Shown: piece after piece, positions 17,266 to 28,378 of the stretch | Numbering within the stretch: the stretch's first letter is position 1 | Layout: each line of letters starts with the position of its first letter | NCBI GenBank assembly: GCA_947599925.1 | Contig: CANQFT010000002.1 | Coordinates: 124,001-188,000, forward strand | Length of the DNA: 64,000 nt | Source of the DNA: an uncultured Oscillospiraceae bacterium | GTDB taxonomy: Bacteria > Bacillota > Clostridia > Oscillospirales > Oscillospiraceae | Reading direction: 5' to 3' | Position numbers and translations under genes: made by a program | The notes under the pieces: model-generated | Database searches by the model: none | What the model was told of the DNA's origin: nothing | The model's input: the letters and a program-made list of their open reading frames with translations, nothing else

Positions 17266-17320
17266 TTGACATTTCAGGCGGAAGGTGGTAGCATTAGCAC
17301 TCGGAAGGAATGAGTGCTAA
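17266..17320 (+). promoter_or_regulatory. Heat-shock operon promoter with perfect CIRCE operator
   Basis: TTGACA (17266-17271), 17 nt, TAGCAT (17289-17294), directly overlapped by TTAGCACTC-N9-GAGTGCTAA (17294-17320), an exact CIRCE element. HrcA binding here would block initiation of its own operon. Confidence 0.97.
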
Positions 17321-17344
17321 ATCCACGGAAAGGGGGACGGGCCT

Positions 17345-18394
17345 TTGGAGCTGACTGCGCGGCAGAAGAGCATTTTGCGGGCGGTGGTGGAGATCTACAT
17401 CGAGACCGCCGAGCCGGTGGGTTCCAAGTCCATCCTGGCCCACTCCGACCTGAACGTCTCCTCGGCCACCATCCGCAACGAGATGGCGGCGCTGACGGAG
17501 ATGGGACTTCTGGAACAGCCCCACACCTCCGCCGGGCGGGTCCCGGCCCCCAAGGGCTACCGCTTCTACGTCAACGCCCTGATGGACGAGCACCGGCTGT
17601 CTCTCCAGGAGACCCAGCGGCTCAACGAGGCCCTGCACCTGAAAATGCGGGAGCTGGACCGGGTGATGGACGAGGCGGGAAAGGTGGTCTCCAAGCTGAC
17701 CCAGTACCCCGCCTTTGCCCTCACCAGCGGCAAGGCCAGGGTGACGGTGAAGCGGTTTGACGTGATGCAGGTGGAGCGCCGGGCGTTCATCGTGGTGGTG
17801 ATGACGGACAACGACCACCTCTCCAACCGGCTGTTCCGTCTGCCCCAGGACATGGACCGGGACCGGCTGCAACTGCTGGCCTCCCTGCTCAACGGCTCCT
17901 TCACCGGGCTGACCCTGGAGGAGTTTACCCCGGAGCTGGTCCGCTCGGCCTCCAACGCCATGGGGGACGGGAGTCTGGTGTCCATGGTGGTCTCTTTCGC
18001 CATGGAGGTGCTGGAGGAACAGCAGAGCAAGCTGGTCCACACCGCCGGGCTGGAGAGCATCTTCACCCATCCGGAGTACCGGGACCTGTCCAGGGCCCAG
18101 CCGCTGATGCGGTATCTGTCCCAGGAGGAGAACGTGGGCGCTCTGAGCGTCCCGGAGGGGCAGACCACCAACATCCTCATCGGCCCGGAGAACGTCCACG
18201 AGGCGCTGAAGGATTCCAGCGTGGTGCTGGCCACCTATGATATGGGGGACGACACCCGCGGGGTCATCGGCGTGGTGGGACCCACCAGAATGGATTACGC
18301 CACGGTGCTGGCCCATTTGGAGTACATGGCCAAGGGGCTGAGCCAGCTGTTTGGACAGCAGCGGCTGCCCACCGCGGGAGAGAAGGAGGAATAG
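17345..18394 (+). CDS. hrcA: Heat-inducible transcription repressor HrcA
   Basis: 349-aa repressor of class I heat-shock genes that binds CIRCE and needs GroEL for activity. The N-terminal winged helix spans about residues 1-75 (LTARQKSILRAVVEIYIETAEPVGSK, SSATIRNEMAALTEMGLLEQPHTSAGRVP). The C-terminal dimerisation domain has the conserved GPTRMDYATVLAHLEYM. Starts with TTG, about 9 nt after AAGGGGG. First gene of hrcA-grpE-dnaK-dnaJ and adjacent to its own operator, giving autorepression. Confidence 0.97.
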   Translation: MELTARQKSILRAVVEIYIETAEPVGSKSILAHSDLNVSSATIRNEMAALTEMGLLEQPHTSAGRVPAPKGYRFYVNALMDEHRLSLQETQRLNEALHLKMRELDRVMDEAGKVVSKLTQYPAFALTSGKARVTVKRFDVMQVERRAFIVVVMTDNDHLSNRLFRLPQDMDRDRLQLLASLLNGSFTGLTLEEFTPELVRSASNAMGDGSLVSMVVSFAMEVLEEQQSKLVHTAGLESIFTHPEYRDLSRAQPLMRYLSQEENVGALSVPEGQTTNILIGPENVHEALKDSSVVLATYDMGDDTRGVIGVVGPTRMDYATVLAHLEYMAKGLSQLFGQQRLPTAGEKEE

Positions 18395-18400
18395 GCGCCT

Positions 18401-19009
18401 ATGAGCGACAAGAAAAAGAGCAAAAAGACCGCCCAGGCCGGGCAGACGCCGGCTGGACAGGCCCCGGAGGAGCCGGTCCGGAAGGAGCCCATCCAGGAAG
18501 AGCCGGTCCAGGAGGCGGCCGCGCCGGAGGAGCCGGTCCAGGAGGCGTCCGCGCCGGAGGAGCGGGCCCCGGCGGAGGAGGAGCTCCAGCAGGCCGAGCT
18601 GGCCCGGCAGGAGGAGAAATATCTGAGGCTGTGCGCGGAATATGATAACTACCGAAAGCGCACCGCCAAGGAGAAGGAGGCGGCCTGGTCCGCCGCCAAG
18701 GGCGAGACGGTGAAGTCCTTTCTCCCGGTGTATGACAACCTGGAGCGGGCCTTGCGGCAGAACACCGGAGACGAGGCCTACCGCAAGGGCGTGGAGCTGA
18801 CCATGCAGCAGCTCAAAAAGGTGCTGGAGGAGCTGGGCGTGGCGGAGATCCCCGCCTTGGGCCAGGTCTTCGACGCCAATCTCCACTGCGCGGTCATGCA
18901 CGTAGAGGACCCGGAACTGGGAGAGAATACAGTCAAGGAAGTGTTCCAGACCGGCTTCAAGTTGGGCGACACGGTCATACGGTACGCCATGGTCGCGGTG
19001 GCCAACTGA
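18401..19009 (+). CDS. grpE: Nucleotide exchange factor GrpE
   Basis: 202 aa. It releases ADP from DnaK in the chaperone cycle. The first 60 residues are an acidic low-complexity tail built of repeats such as EEPVQEA and APEE. A long coiled coil follows ([28 protein letters not shown]). Then comes the beta-domain ending [22 protein letters not shown], the GrpE signature. ATG 6 nt after hrcA. Co-transcribed with dnaK. Confidence 0.96.
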   Translation: MSDKKKSKKTAQAGQTPAGQAPEEPVRKEPIQEEPVQEAAAPEEPVQEASAPEERAPAEEELQQAELARQEEKYLRLCAEYDNYRKRTAKEKEAAWSAAKGETVKSFLPVYDNLERALRQNTGDEAYRKGVELTMQQLKKVLEELGVAEIPALGQVFDANLHCAVMHVEDPELGENTVKEVFQTGFKLGDTVIRYAMVAVAN

Positions 19010-19047
19010 GGCGTTTGAATCTAAAATCATTATGGAGGGAATCTATT

Positions 19048-20880
<1,833 letters not shown>

Positions 20881-20952
20881 ATCGACCCCACGGGAAGGGG
20901 CGGGCCACATTCTGCGCCCGCCCGTTTTCCCTGTCTAGCGAGGTGAATCAAC

Positions 20953-22104
20953 TTGCCCGGACAAAAACGTGATTATTATGAGGTCCTGGGACTGTCCAAA
21001 GGGGCCAGCGACGACGAGATCAAAAAAGCCTACCGCAAAAAGGCCAAGGAGTTCCACCCCGACCTCCACCCCGGCGACAAGCAGGCCGAGGCCAACTTCA
21101 AAGAGGTCAACGAGGCCTACGAGGTGCTCTCCGACAGCGAAAAGAAGGCCCGCTATGACCAGTTCGGCCACGCGGGCGTGGACCCCAACTTCAACCCCGG
21201 CGGCGGGGGCTTCGGCGGCTTTGGGGGCGGGTTCGGCGGCTTTGAGGACCTGGGCGACCTGTTCGGCTCCTTCTTCGGCGGGGGCTTCGGCGGCGGCAGC
21301 GCCCGGCGGTCCAGCGGCCCCCAGCCCGGCGAGTCCCTGCGGCTGCAGCTGGAGCTGACCTTCGAGGAGGCGGCCTTTGGCTGTGAGCGGGAGATCTCCC
21401 TGAACCGCGTCGAGCCCTGCGAGGTCTGCAAGGGCTCCGGCTGCGCGCCGGGGACCACCGCCGAGATATGCCCCGACTGCAAGGGCGCGGGCCAGGTCCG
21501 CGTCCAACAGCGCATGGGCGGCATGGCCTTTTCCTCCACGGCGCCCTGCCAGAAGTGCCACGGCACGGGCAAGATCGTCCACTCCCCCTGCTCCGCCTGC
21601 TCCGGCACGGGACAGGTCCGCAAGTCCAAGCGCCTCACCGTGTCCATCCCGGCGGGCATCGACGACGGCCAGACGGTCTCTCTGCGGGGCCAGGGCAACG
21701 CGGGGAAAAACGGCGGGCCCAGCGGGGATCTGCTGGTGACGGTCTCCATCAAGCCCCATCCCAAGTTCCGCCGGGACGGTACCACCGTTTACATGGAGCA
21801 GAGCGTCTCCTTCACCCAGGCGGCGCTGGGGGCGGAGTTGGAGATCGACACCCTGGACGGCAAGGTGAAGTGGACCCTGCCCGCCGGGACCCAGCCGGGC
21901 ACCACCTTCCGCCTGCGGGACAAGGGCATCCCCCAACTGCGGGGACGGGGGCGGGGCGACCAGCTGATCACCGTGCGGGTAGAGGTGCCCAAAAAGCTCT
22001 CCAGCGGGCAGAGAGAGGCCCTGGAAGCCTACGCCGCCGCCATGGGCGAGGACGTGGACACAGAGGGCAAGAGTTTTTTTGACAAACGCAAGAAAAAAAA
22101 GTAA
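20953..22104 (+). CDS. dnaJ: Co-chaperone DnaJ (Hsp40)
   Basis: 383 aa. Stimulates DnaK ATPase and delivers unfolded clients. J domain with HPD in [11 protein letters not shown], then a Gly/Phe-rich linker ([20 protein letters not shown]). The zinc domain carries four C-x2-C-x-G-x-G motifs ([32 protein letters not shown]), followed by two beta substrate domains. Start codon is TTG with an AGGTG signal nearby. Last gene of the heat-shock operon. Confidence 0.97.
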   Translation: MPGQKRDYYEVLGLSKGASDDEIKKAYRKKAKEFHPDLHPGDKQAEANFKEVNEAYEVLSDSEKKARYDQFGHAGVDPNFNPGGGGFGGFGGGFGGFEDLGDLFGSFFGGGFGGGSARRSSGPQPGESLRLQLELTFEEAAFGCEREISLNRVEPCEVCKGSGCAPGTTAEICPDCKGAGQVRVQQRMGGMAFSSTAPCQKCHGTGKIVHSPCSACSGTGQVRKSKRLTVSIPAGIDDGQTVSLRGQGNAGKNGGPSGDLLVTVSIKPHPKFRRDGTTVYMEQSVSFTQAALGAELEIDTLDGKVKWTLPAGTQPGTTFRLRDKGIPQLRGRGRGDQLITVRVEVPKKLSSGQREALEAYAAAMGEDVDTEGKSFFDKRKKKK

Positions 22105-22161
22105 AATAGGTGACGGGCCCCGACTGCGGGTCCGCCACCTGTCTTTCTGGAGGGATGGCCC

Positions 22162-24336
22162 ATGGCCTTCGCCTATTTCCCGGCTGTGGCTGTGCTGGCC
22201 GGGGTACTCTGGTTCGCGGTCTACTATATCTCCATCCTCCGGCCCCGGAGGGGGACGCTGGACTGGATCGCCCTGCAGGAGCGCCAGCCCTTTGCCTTCG
22301 CGGTCAAACGGCACAGGATGGACCGGGCCGACGCCCTGTCCGCGCTGGTCATCACCGCCGCCTACGCCGCGACCGCCTTTTTCTCCCTGGGGTCCACGGT
22401 GGCCCCGGACTACCAAAGGGCCGCCGACCTCGCCGGGCAGAGCTATACCCTGGAGATCCAGGGCGAGGCGGTGTATGTCGCCAAGATATGGCACTACGCC
22501 CTGCTGGGCACCGGGGGCTACGATCTGGCGGTGAGCGAGAACGGGGAGGACTATTACACCCTGTGGACCACCGTCCAGACCGACCAGCAGGGCCGGGCCC
22601 AGACGTCGTATTACTGGGCGGTGGCCGGGGACCTTGGGCCCAGCTACGCCCTGCCCCAGAGCAACGACCACATCCTCAAGTGGAACGAGACCGTCCCCAC
22701 AAACCCCCAGCGGGTGAAGTATCTGCGCCTCTCCGGCAGGGCGGACAAGGGGCTTTTGCAGCTGGGCAAGCTGATATTGCTGGACGAAAACGGCGCGCCC
22801 ATCCGGGCCCACTGGACCCTGGCCGGAGGCGGGCCGCTCCCCCAGGAGCTGGACTACGCCCTCACGGTGGACGACACGGTGCCAGAGGCCATCTCCTGGC
22901 GCAACAGCGGGTACTTTGACGAGATCTACCACCCCCGCACCGCCCTGGAGCACATCGAGGGGGTCTATCCCTTTGAGAACACCCATCCGCCCCTGGGCAA
23001 GCTCATCATCGCCCTGGGCATCCGGCTGTTTGGCGCGACGCCCTTTGGCTGGCGGTTCATGGGGACCCTCTTTGGGGTGCTCATGGTGCCCCTGTTCTAC
23101 CTCTTTTTGAAGAACATCTTCGGCAAGCGGGCTGTGGCGGTGTGCGGCACGGTCCTGCTGGCCACGGAGTTTATGCACCTGACCCAGACCCGCATCGCCA
23201 CCATCGACACCTACGGGGTGTTCTTCATCCTGCTGGCCTATCTGTTCTTCTACCGCTGGCTCACCGCCCCCGCCACCCCAGACAGGAGGGGCAGGGTCCA
23301 CCAGGGCTACGGCCAGCTGGCCCTCAGCGGGCTCTTCTGGGGCGTGGGCTGCGCGTGCAAGTGGACGGTGGTCTACGCCGGTGTGGGGCTGGCGGCGCTG
23401 TACCTCATCCACATGGTCCTGCGCATCCGCGCCTGGCCCAAGGACCAGCGGGGCCGGAAGGCGGGGCTGGGGCGCTGGCTGTGGGCCACGCTGGGGGTGA
23501 GCGCGGCGTTCTTTCTGGCAGTCCCCGCGGCGGTCTACACCCTGTCCTACCTCCCCTACGCCCAGGCCGCGGGGGATCCCACCCTCCAAGGCGTGCTGGA
23601 CGAGATGTGGCGCAACCAGGTCCATATGCTCACCTATCACAGCGGCGTCCACTCCTACCACCCCTACGCCTCGCGCTGGTATCAGTGGTTGGTGGACGCC
23701 AGGCCCATCCTCTACTACAACAAGGGGCTGGCCGGCGGCATGGTGGAGAAGTTCTCCGCTTTGACCAACCCGCTGACCACCTGGCTGGGGCTCTTTGCCG
23801 TGACGGTATGTCTGGCGCGGTGCGTGGAGCGGCGCTGGGCCAGGCTGGCGCTGGTCTGGGGCGTGGGGTTCGGATGCTGCGGGGCGTGCCTCTTGGTGGG
23901 CCGCGTGGAGAACGGGCCCTTCGACCCCGCCCTCTCCGCCGGAGAGCTGGGGACCCGGCTGCTGGTCATGGGGCTGTGTCTGGCGGTCTGGCTGGCGGCG
24001 GCCAGCGCCGTGGCGCTGCTGGCGGACGCCAGGCCCTCGGCGCGGGCGGTGTTTCTGTCCGTGGGGTTTGGGGCCCAGTTTTTGCCCTGGGTGTTCATTG
24101 GGCGGGTCACGTTCGCCTACCACTACTTCCCCTCCATGCTGTTCGCCCTCCTGGCCATCTGCGCGCTCTTTGACGATCTGATGGAGTGCCCCAGGGCCCG
24201 GTGGCGGTGGCCGGTGTACGGCGTGACGGCGGCGTCGGCGGGGCTGTACGCCATGTTTTACCCCTATCTCACGGGGCTTCCCATGCCCACGTGGTATTTT
24301 ACCAGCTTCCTGCGGTTTTTGCCCAGCTGGGTCTGA
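22162..24336 (+). CDS. Protein O-mannosyltransferase family (GT39/PMT) membrane enzyme
   Basis: 724-aa polytopic protein. The PMT signature is clear: FDEIYHPRTALEHIEG with the catalytic Asp-Glu pair in the first external loop, then ENTHPPLGKLIIALGIRLFG. Many helices follow, with the conserved KWTVVYAGVGL. It has an unusual N-terminal external insertion of about 200 residues with a beta-rich F5/8-like look (LRLSGRADKGLLQLGKLILLDENG). The enzyme would transfer mannose or another sugar from polyprenyl-phosphate to proteins or surface polymers. ATG follows GGAGGG. It is downstream of dnaJ with a 57-nt gap. Confidence 0.85.
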   Translation: MAFAYFPAVAVLAGVLWFAVYYISILRPRRGTLDWIALQERQPFAFAVKRHRMDRADALSALVITAAYAATAFFSLGSTVAPDYQRAADLAGQSYTLEIQGEAVYVAKIWHYALLGTGGYDLAVSENGEDYYTLWTTVQTDQQGRAQTSYYWAVAGDLGPSYALPQSNDHILKWNETVPTNPQRVKYLRLSGRADKGLLQLGKLILLDENGAPIRAHWTLAGGGPLPQELDYALTVDDTVPEAISWRNSGYFDEIYHPRTALEHIEGVYPFENTHPPLGKLIIALGIRLFGATPFGWRFMGTLFGVLMVPLFYLFLKNIFGKRAVAVCGTVLLATEFMHLTQTRIATIDTYGVFFILLAYLFFYRWLTAPATPDRRGRVHQGYGQLALSGLFWGVGCACKWTVVYAGVGLAALYLIHMVLRIRAWPKDQRGRKAGLGRWLWATLGVSAAFFLAVPAAVYTLSYLPYAQAAGDPTLQGVLDEMWRNQVHMLTYHSGVHSYHPYASRWYQWLVDARPILYYNKGLAGGMVEKFSALTNPLTTWLGLFAVTVCLARCVERRWARLALVWGVGFGCCGACLLVGRVENGPFDPALSAGELGTRLLVMGLCLAVWLAAASAVALLADARPSARAVFLSVGFGAQFLPWVFIGRVTFAYHYFPSMLFALLAICALFDDLMECPRARWRWPVYGVTAASAGLYAMFYPYLTGLPMPTWYFTSFLRFLPSWV

Positions 24337-24365
24337 GCGGGGACGCGGAAAGGAGCGATGAGGCT

Positions 24366-25178
24366 GTGTTTTTGGGCGATACGCACACCCACTCCCGCTG
24401 TTCGCCGGACGGGCGCTTCTCCATGGCGGAGATGGCGCGGGCGGCGGCGGAGAACGGGGTGAGCGATCTCTGGCTCACCGACCACTGCGATCTGCTGGAC
24501 CTGAACGGCGTGTTTACCCCGCGCTACGACTGGGCGCCCTGCCGGGCAGATCACGAGGAGGCGCGGCGCGGGGCTCCGCCGGGGCTCGCCCTCCACAGGG
24601 GCGTGGAGCTGGGCGAGGCCTACGAGGACCCCGCCGCCGCCAGAGCCATTCTGGCCGCCGAGCCGGAGTTGGACTTCGTGATCGGCTCGGTCCACAACTT
24701 CCGGGTCATCATGGGCAAGCGGGACTTCTACAACGCCGATTACGGCGATCTGGACGCCTGCCACCGGGCGCTGGAGGACTATCTGGGCTCGCTGGAGGCG
24801 CTGGCCGGTCTGCCCGACTGCTACGACACCCTGGCCCACATCCTCTATCCCCTGCGGTACATGGAGCGGGCCGGGCACCGGGTCTCCCTGTTCACCGGGG
24901 ACTATCCCCAGCGGCTGGAGGGGATACTGCGGACGGTGGCCCAGCAGGGCAAGGCCCTGGAGGTGAACACCTGGCGGGGCAGGACGGTGGCGGAGTGGGA
25001 GCCGATCCTGCGGCTGTTCAAGGCCGTGGGCGGGGAGTACGTCACCGTGGGCTCCGACTCCCACGACCTGGAACACATCGGCGCCGGCGTCCGGGAGAGC
25101 TATGAACTGCTGCGGGTCTGCGGCTACCGCTACACCGCGGTCTATGAGGGGCGAGAGCCCAAAATGGAGGCGATCTGA
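24366..25178 (+). CDS. PHP-domain histidinol-phosphatase family protein
   Basis: 270-aa metal-dependent phosphoesterase. PHP motifs: GDTHTHSRCSPDG at the N-terminus, LTDHCD, the RGVELGE metal ligand, IGSVHNF, and VGSDSHDLEHIG near the end. Resembles HisJ-type histidinol phosphatase, but no his genes are near, so a generic phosphoesterase is possible. The tracked ORF begins inside the preceding gene; GTG 24366, just before the metal-binding HTH, is the likely start. Followed 1 nt later by rpiB, so probably one operon. Confidence 0.8.
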   Translation: MFLGDTHTHSRCSPDGRFSMAEMARAAAENGVSDLWLTDHCDLLDLNGVFTPRYDWAPCRADHEEARRGAPPGLALHRGVELGEAYEDPAAARAILAAEPELDFVIGSVHNFRVIMGKRDFYNADYGDLDACHRALEDYLGSLEALAGLPDCYDTLAHILYPLRYMERAGHRVSLFTGDYPQRLEGILRTVAQQGKALEVNTWRGRTVAEWEPILRLFKAVGGEYVTVGSDSHDLEHIGAGVRESYELLRVCGYRYTAVYEGREPKMEAI

Positions 25179-25179
25179 C

Positions 25180-25638
25180 ATGGAAAACAACAACGTCACC
25201 GTGGCTCTGGGCTGTGACCACGGGGGCTTCCCCTTGAAGGAGCGGCTGAAGGCCCATCTGCTCCAGCGGGGCATCCCCTGCCAGGACTTCGGCTGCCACA
25301 GCACGGACAGCTGCGACTACCCCATCTTTGGCGAACAGGCCGCCAGAGCGGTGGCCTCCGGGCAGTGCCGGTTCGGTGTGGTGGTGTGTACCACGGGCAT
25401 CGGCATCTCCATCACCGCCAACAAGGTCCGCGGGATCCGCTGTGCCCTGTGCCACGAGCCCTGGAGCGCCAAGATGACCCGCCGCCACAACGACGCCAAT
25501 ATGCTGGCCCTGGGCGCGGAGGTCACGGGGCCCAGTCTGGCCGTGGAGATCCTGGACGCCTTTTTGGACACGTCCTTCGAGGGCGGACGGCACCAGAGGC
25601 GGGTGGATCTGATCGCCGATGTGGAGGCCAGGGAGTGA
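25180..25638 (+). CDS. rpiB: Ribose-5-phosphate isomerase B (RpiB/LacAB family)
   Basis: 152 aa. Interconverts ribose-5-phosphate and ribulose-5-phosphate in the pentose phosphate pathway. Begins VTVALGCDHGGFPLKERL (family start). CTTGIGISITANKVRGIRCAL contains the active-site cysteine and phosphate loop; RRHNDANMLALGAEV is the conserved substrate-binding segment. GGAGG precedes the ATG, which lies 1 nt after the PHP gene. An allose/galactose-type isomerase is possible for this family, but RpiB fits best. Confidence 0.9.
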   Translation: MENNNVTVALGCDHGGFPLKERLKAHLLQRGIPCQDFGCHSTDSCDYPIFGEQAARAVASGQCRFGVVVCTTGIGISITANKVRGIRCALCHEPWSAKMTRRHNDANMLALGAEVTGPSLAVEILDAFLDTSFEGGRHQRRVDLIADVEARE

Positions 25639-25729
25639 CCCCGCCCGGAACGTGGGGCGGAACTTTTTTCACGCGGCCTACGTCTAAAAAGACGCGGCAG
25701 GATACAACCATACCAAAGGAGAGATGACG

Positions 25730-26698
25730 ATGAAAAAAGCCCTTGCGCTGACCCTGGCCCTGGCCCTGGCGGTCTGTCTGACCGCGCCTGTGCTGGCGGC
25801 GGACACAGAGGAGACCCAGGCCCCGCCCCTCGTCCTGGTGCCCAACCCGCCGGCGGACTGGCCCGACGGCGTTCAGACCGACAGCGGCATCGCCCTGATC
25901 GACGCTCTGCCCCAGCCGGAGGACGCCATGTACATCCCCATTCCGCACCACTTTGTGGGGGAGGTCACGGTGAACGGCACGGCCCTGGACCTGTCCGGCA
26001 TCCCCGGCGCCCCCAGCGGCTATCTGCCCATGCGGGCCATCTGCGAGGCCATGGACGCCTATGTGAGTTGGGAGAATGAGATCGGCACCGCGGTGTTCCT
26101 GGTGGACGGGCACGACATCGAGGTGGATCTGACCGATCTGACGGTCCGGCTGGACTTTGAGCCGGTGGAGGATACGACGGCCTATTTTGACCCGGCGGGT
26201 TACACCTATCTGCCCGCCGCCTTCCTGGACTCCTTCCAGCACGTCCGGGTAGACGTTCTCCCCGAGCTCTCCTCCGTCCACTATGACATCGACTCCAACG
26301 TCTTTTCCGACGAAGAGCGCGTGGCCAACGCCATCTTGGAGGCCGCCCAGGCCAGCGCCATGCTCCAGCTGGACGAGGCCACGCTGGCCGACCACTACGG
26401 CTTCCACATGGACATCTATGACGCCCTGGCCGCCTATCAGCCCATGATGAGCGCCCAGCCCACCACCGTGATCATCGCCGCGGTGAAGGAGGGGCAGATG
26501 GACGCCGCCAAAGCGGATATGCAGGCCTATCTGGACGCCGTTAAGCCCACCCTGGGCTTCTACCCCGCCACCGCCGAGGCCATTGAGCGGGCCCAAGTGG
26601 TGGAGGGCGGCGACGGCGTACACCTGATGCTGGTGGCCACCTGGGAGAGCAACGACCAGGCCGTGGAGCTCTTCCAGCAGGCCTTCCCCGCCCAGTAA
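25730..26698 (+). CDS. Secreted stalk-domain protein with C-terminal DUF4358-like region
   Basis: 322 aa. A Sec signal peptide (MKKALALTLALALAVCLTAPVLAAD) leads into a copper-amine-oxidase-N-like stalk domain (VTVNGTALDLS...YLPMRAICEAMDAYVSWENEIGTAVFLVDGHDIEVDL), common in cell-surface proteins of these bacteria. The C-terminal half (ILEAAQASAMLQLDEATLADHYGF...VATWESNDQAVELFQQAF) resembles DUF4358. Function unknown; likely cell-envelope associated. ATG 25730 has the better spacing to AGGAG. A terminator follows. Confidence 0.7.
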   Translation: MKKALALTLALALAVCLTAPVLAADTEETQAPPLVLVPNPPADWPDGVQTDSGIALIDALPQPEDAMYIPIPHHFVGEVTVNGTALDLSGIPGAPSGYLPMRAICEAMDAYVSWENEIGTAVFLVDGHDIEVDLTDLTVRLDFEPVEDTTAYFDPAGYTYLPAAFLDSFQHVRVDVLPELSSVHYDIDSNVFSDEERVANAILEAAQASAMLQLDEATLADHYGFHMDIYDALAAYQPMMSAQPTTVIIAAVKEGQMDAAKADMQAYLDAVKPTLGFYPATAEAIERAQVVEGGDGVHLMLVATWESNDQAVELFQQAFPAQ

Positions 26699-26715
26699 GA
26701 GACCCACTGCGAAAA

Positions 26716-26752
26716 GAGGCGGCGGGGGCAAGAGGCCCCGCCGCCTTTTTGT
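26716..26752 (+). terminator. Rho-independent terminator
   Basis: AGGCGGCGGGG and CCCCGCCGCCT hairpin followed by TTTTT, 18 nt after the secreted-protein gene. Confidence 0.9.
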
Positions 26753-26764
26753 GCAAGTTTTCTA

Positions 26765-26792
26765 TTGACTTTGGACCTGGGCGTGGTATACT
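26765..26792 (+). promoter_or_regulatory. Ferritin promoter
   Basis: TTGACT (26765-26770), 16-nt spacer, TATACT (26787-26792), about 46 nt before the ferritin ATG. No obvious Fur or PerR box was seen. Confidence 0.75.
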
Positions 26793-26837
26793 TCCTTTGA
26801 ATCGTGGAAACGAATACCAAAAAAGGGGTGTGTGATC

Positions 26838-27350
26838 ATGGAAAAGAAGGTATTTGAACTGCTCAACGACCAGATCAACAAGGAGTTCTACTCCGCCTAC
26901 CTCTACCTGGACATGGCCAACTTCTACTCCAAGCGGGGTCTGGACGGCTTTGCCAACTGGTATGAGATCCAGGCCAAGGAGGAACAGGACCACGCCTTGC
27001 TGATCTATCAGTATCTGCACAACAACGGCCAGGACGTGACCCTGGGCGCCATCGCGAAGCCCGACAAGGTGTTCCAGACGCTGATGGACCCGCTGAAGGC
27101 CGCCCATGAGCACGAGCAGTATGTCACCAGCCTCATCAACGCCATCTACGCCGCCGCCATGGCCGTCAACGACTACCGCACCACCCAGTTCCTGGACTGG
27201 TTCATCAAGGAACAGGGCGAGGAGGAGAAGAACTCCGGCGATATGATCACCAAGATGGAGCTCTTCGGGGACGACGCCAAGGCCCTCTATATGCTCAACT
27301 CCGAGCTGGCCGGGCGGGTCTACTCCGCCCCCTCCCTGGTGCTGGACTGA
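26838..27350 (+). CDS. ftn: Ferritin
   Basis: 170-aa non-haem ferritin that oxidises and stores iron as a 24-mer shell. The four-helix bundle carries the ferroxidase residues: E in NKEFYSAYLYLDMANF, EEQDHALLIYQYL (the E-x2-H pair), and later DWFIKEQGEEEKNSGDMI. GLDGFANWYEIQAKEEQDHA is the family signature. ATG 26838 follows AAGGGG. Monocistronic between its own promoter and a strong terminator. Confidence 0.96.
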   Translation: MEKKVFELLNDQINKEFYSAYLYLDMANFYSKRGLDGFANWYEIQAKEEQDHALLIYQYLHNNGQDVTLGAIAKPDKVFQTLMDPLKAAHEHEQYVTSLINAIYAAAMAVNDYRTTQFLDWFIKEQGEEEKNSGDMITKMELFGDDAKALYMLNSELAGRVYSAPSLVLD

Positions 27351-27371
27351 CCGCTCCGCCAAAGAAATACG

Positions 27372-27411
27372 CGCAAAAAGAGACTGGCCGTTGGGCCAGT
27401 CTCTTTTTGCA
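27372..27411. terminator. Bidirectional terminator after ferritin
   Basis: GCAAAAAGAGACTGGCC-gttg-GGCCAGTCTCTTTTTGC, a perfect stem that ends ferritin and can also stop the convergent amidohydrolase transcript. Confidence 0.93.
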
Positions 27412-27463
27412 TCTGTCAAAGAGGCGGCGAGGCCGCTTCTTTGGCGATTTTTTGTGGCCCGCC

Positions 27464-27495
27464 GCGGCGCGGAACTCTGCGGGGTTTTTTGACAA
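27464..27495. repeat. Dispersed intergenic repeat, copy A
   Basis: A 32-nt stretch containing AACTCTGCGGGG-TTTTTTGACAA is nearly identical to 35909-35941. Both copies sit immediately 3' of a minus-strand gene stop, next to GC-rich palindromes. Possibly a conserved terminator/REP-like element. Confidence 0.7.
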
Positions 27496-27498
27496 GGC

Positions 27499-28308
27499 TC
27501 ACAGTCCCAGGAGCCGCCGGGCGTTGCCGCCCAGCACCAGGCGTTTTTCCGCCGGGGAGAGCAACGGGTCCAGGGTCACGCCGCCCACATACATATAGGG
27601 GTTGCAGACGGGGTAGTCGGTGCCAAAGAGGATCTTCTCCGGCCCCACCTCGTCCAACAGGGCCCGGAGGACGCCGTGGCGAAAGAGGCCGGTGCCCGCC
27701 AGGTCCAGGCAGAAGCGGGGGCTCCGCTTCAGGCGGCGGATGTGCCGGGCCACCTCCGGGGCCTCCCCCGGATGGGCAAAGACGATGGTGACGCCCGTGT
27801 GGGCCTGGGCCATGGCGTCCATGGCGTCCTCCCCCATGGAGTGGATGCTCACCACCATGCCCAGCTCCGCCGCCCCGTCCAGCAACTTGCCAAAGCCGGG
27901 GCAGGCGTAGTCCTCCCAGCCGTGGTAGTAGGGCACCAGTTCCCCGATGAGGGTCACGCCCTGGGCCCGGAGGCGCTCCATCTCGGCCAGGGACTGGGGC
28001 ACAAAGTCCGGGTGGACCATCATGCCGGGAATGTAGGCCCCGCCGTAGCGCTGCCGGAGGGCGAGCATATCCTGGTTGCAGGCGTGGATCACGTCCCACC
28101 AGGAGAGGTCCTGGGGCTTGACCCCCTGCTCCTCCGCCACGGACTCGCGGGTGCGGATGACCGAGCCGCAAAAGCGGCCGATGCCCACGCCGGCCAGATC
28201 GGAGACCACGCCGTCCACGCTCATGGCGCAGTGGTCCTTGTAGCGGCAGATGTTGTCCCCGTCCCGCAGAAAGGGATGGGTGTGAAAGTCAATGATCTCG
28301 TAGTCCAC
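27499..28308 (-). CDS. Amidohydrolase family metal-dependent hydrolase
   Basis: 269-aa TIM-barrel hydrolase of the amidohydrolase-2 type. Metal-ligand motif IIDFHTHPF at the N-terminus, SIHSMGEDAMDA and VFAHPGEAPEV in the middle, and FGTDYPVCNPYMYVGG with the late catalytic Asp at the end. Relatives include ACMSD-like decarboxylases and TatD-like enzymes; the substrate is unknown. GTG 28308 is preferred because GGAGGG then has proper spacing; the tracked TTG directly abuts it. Single gene between terminators. Confidence 0.8.
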   Translation of the reverse strand: MDYEIIDFHTHPFLRDGDNICRYKDHCAMSVDGVVSDLAGVGIGRFCGSVIRTRESVAEEQGVKPQDLSWWDVIHACNQDMLALRQRYGGAYIPGMMVHPDFVPQSLAEMERLRAQGVTLIGELVPYYHGWEDYACPGFGKLLDGAAELGMVVSIHSMGEDAMDAMAQAHTGVTIVFAHPGEAPEVARHIRRLKRSPRFCLDLAGTGLFRHGVLRALLDEVGPEKILFGTDYPVCNPYMYVGGVTLDPLLSPAEKRLVLGGNARRLLGL

Positions 28309-28349
28309 GCGCAACCCTCCAGATCCGTCCGCCGGGGCCTGTCGGCGAC

Positions 28350-28378
28350 AAAAAGACGCGCCCCGGCGCGTCTTTTTA
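28350..28378. terminator. Bidirectional terminator
   Basis: AAAAAGACGCGCC and GGCGCGTCTTTTT stem between the amidohydrolase and the GGDEF gene; it overlaps the last base positions of the GGDEF gene stop. Confidence 0.85.
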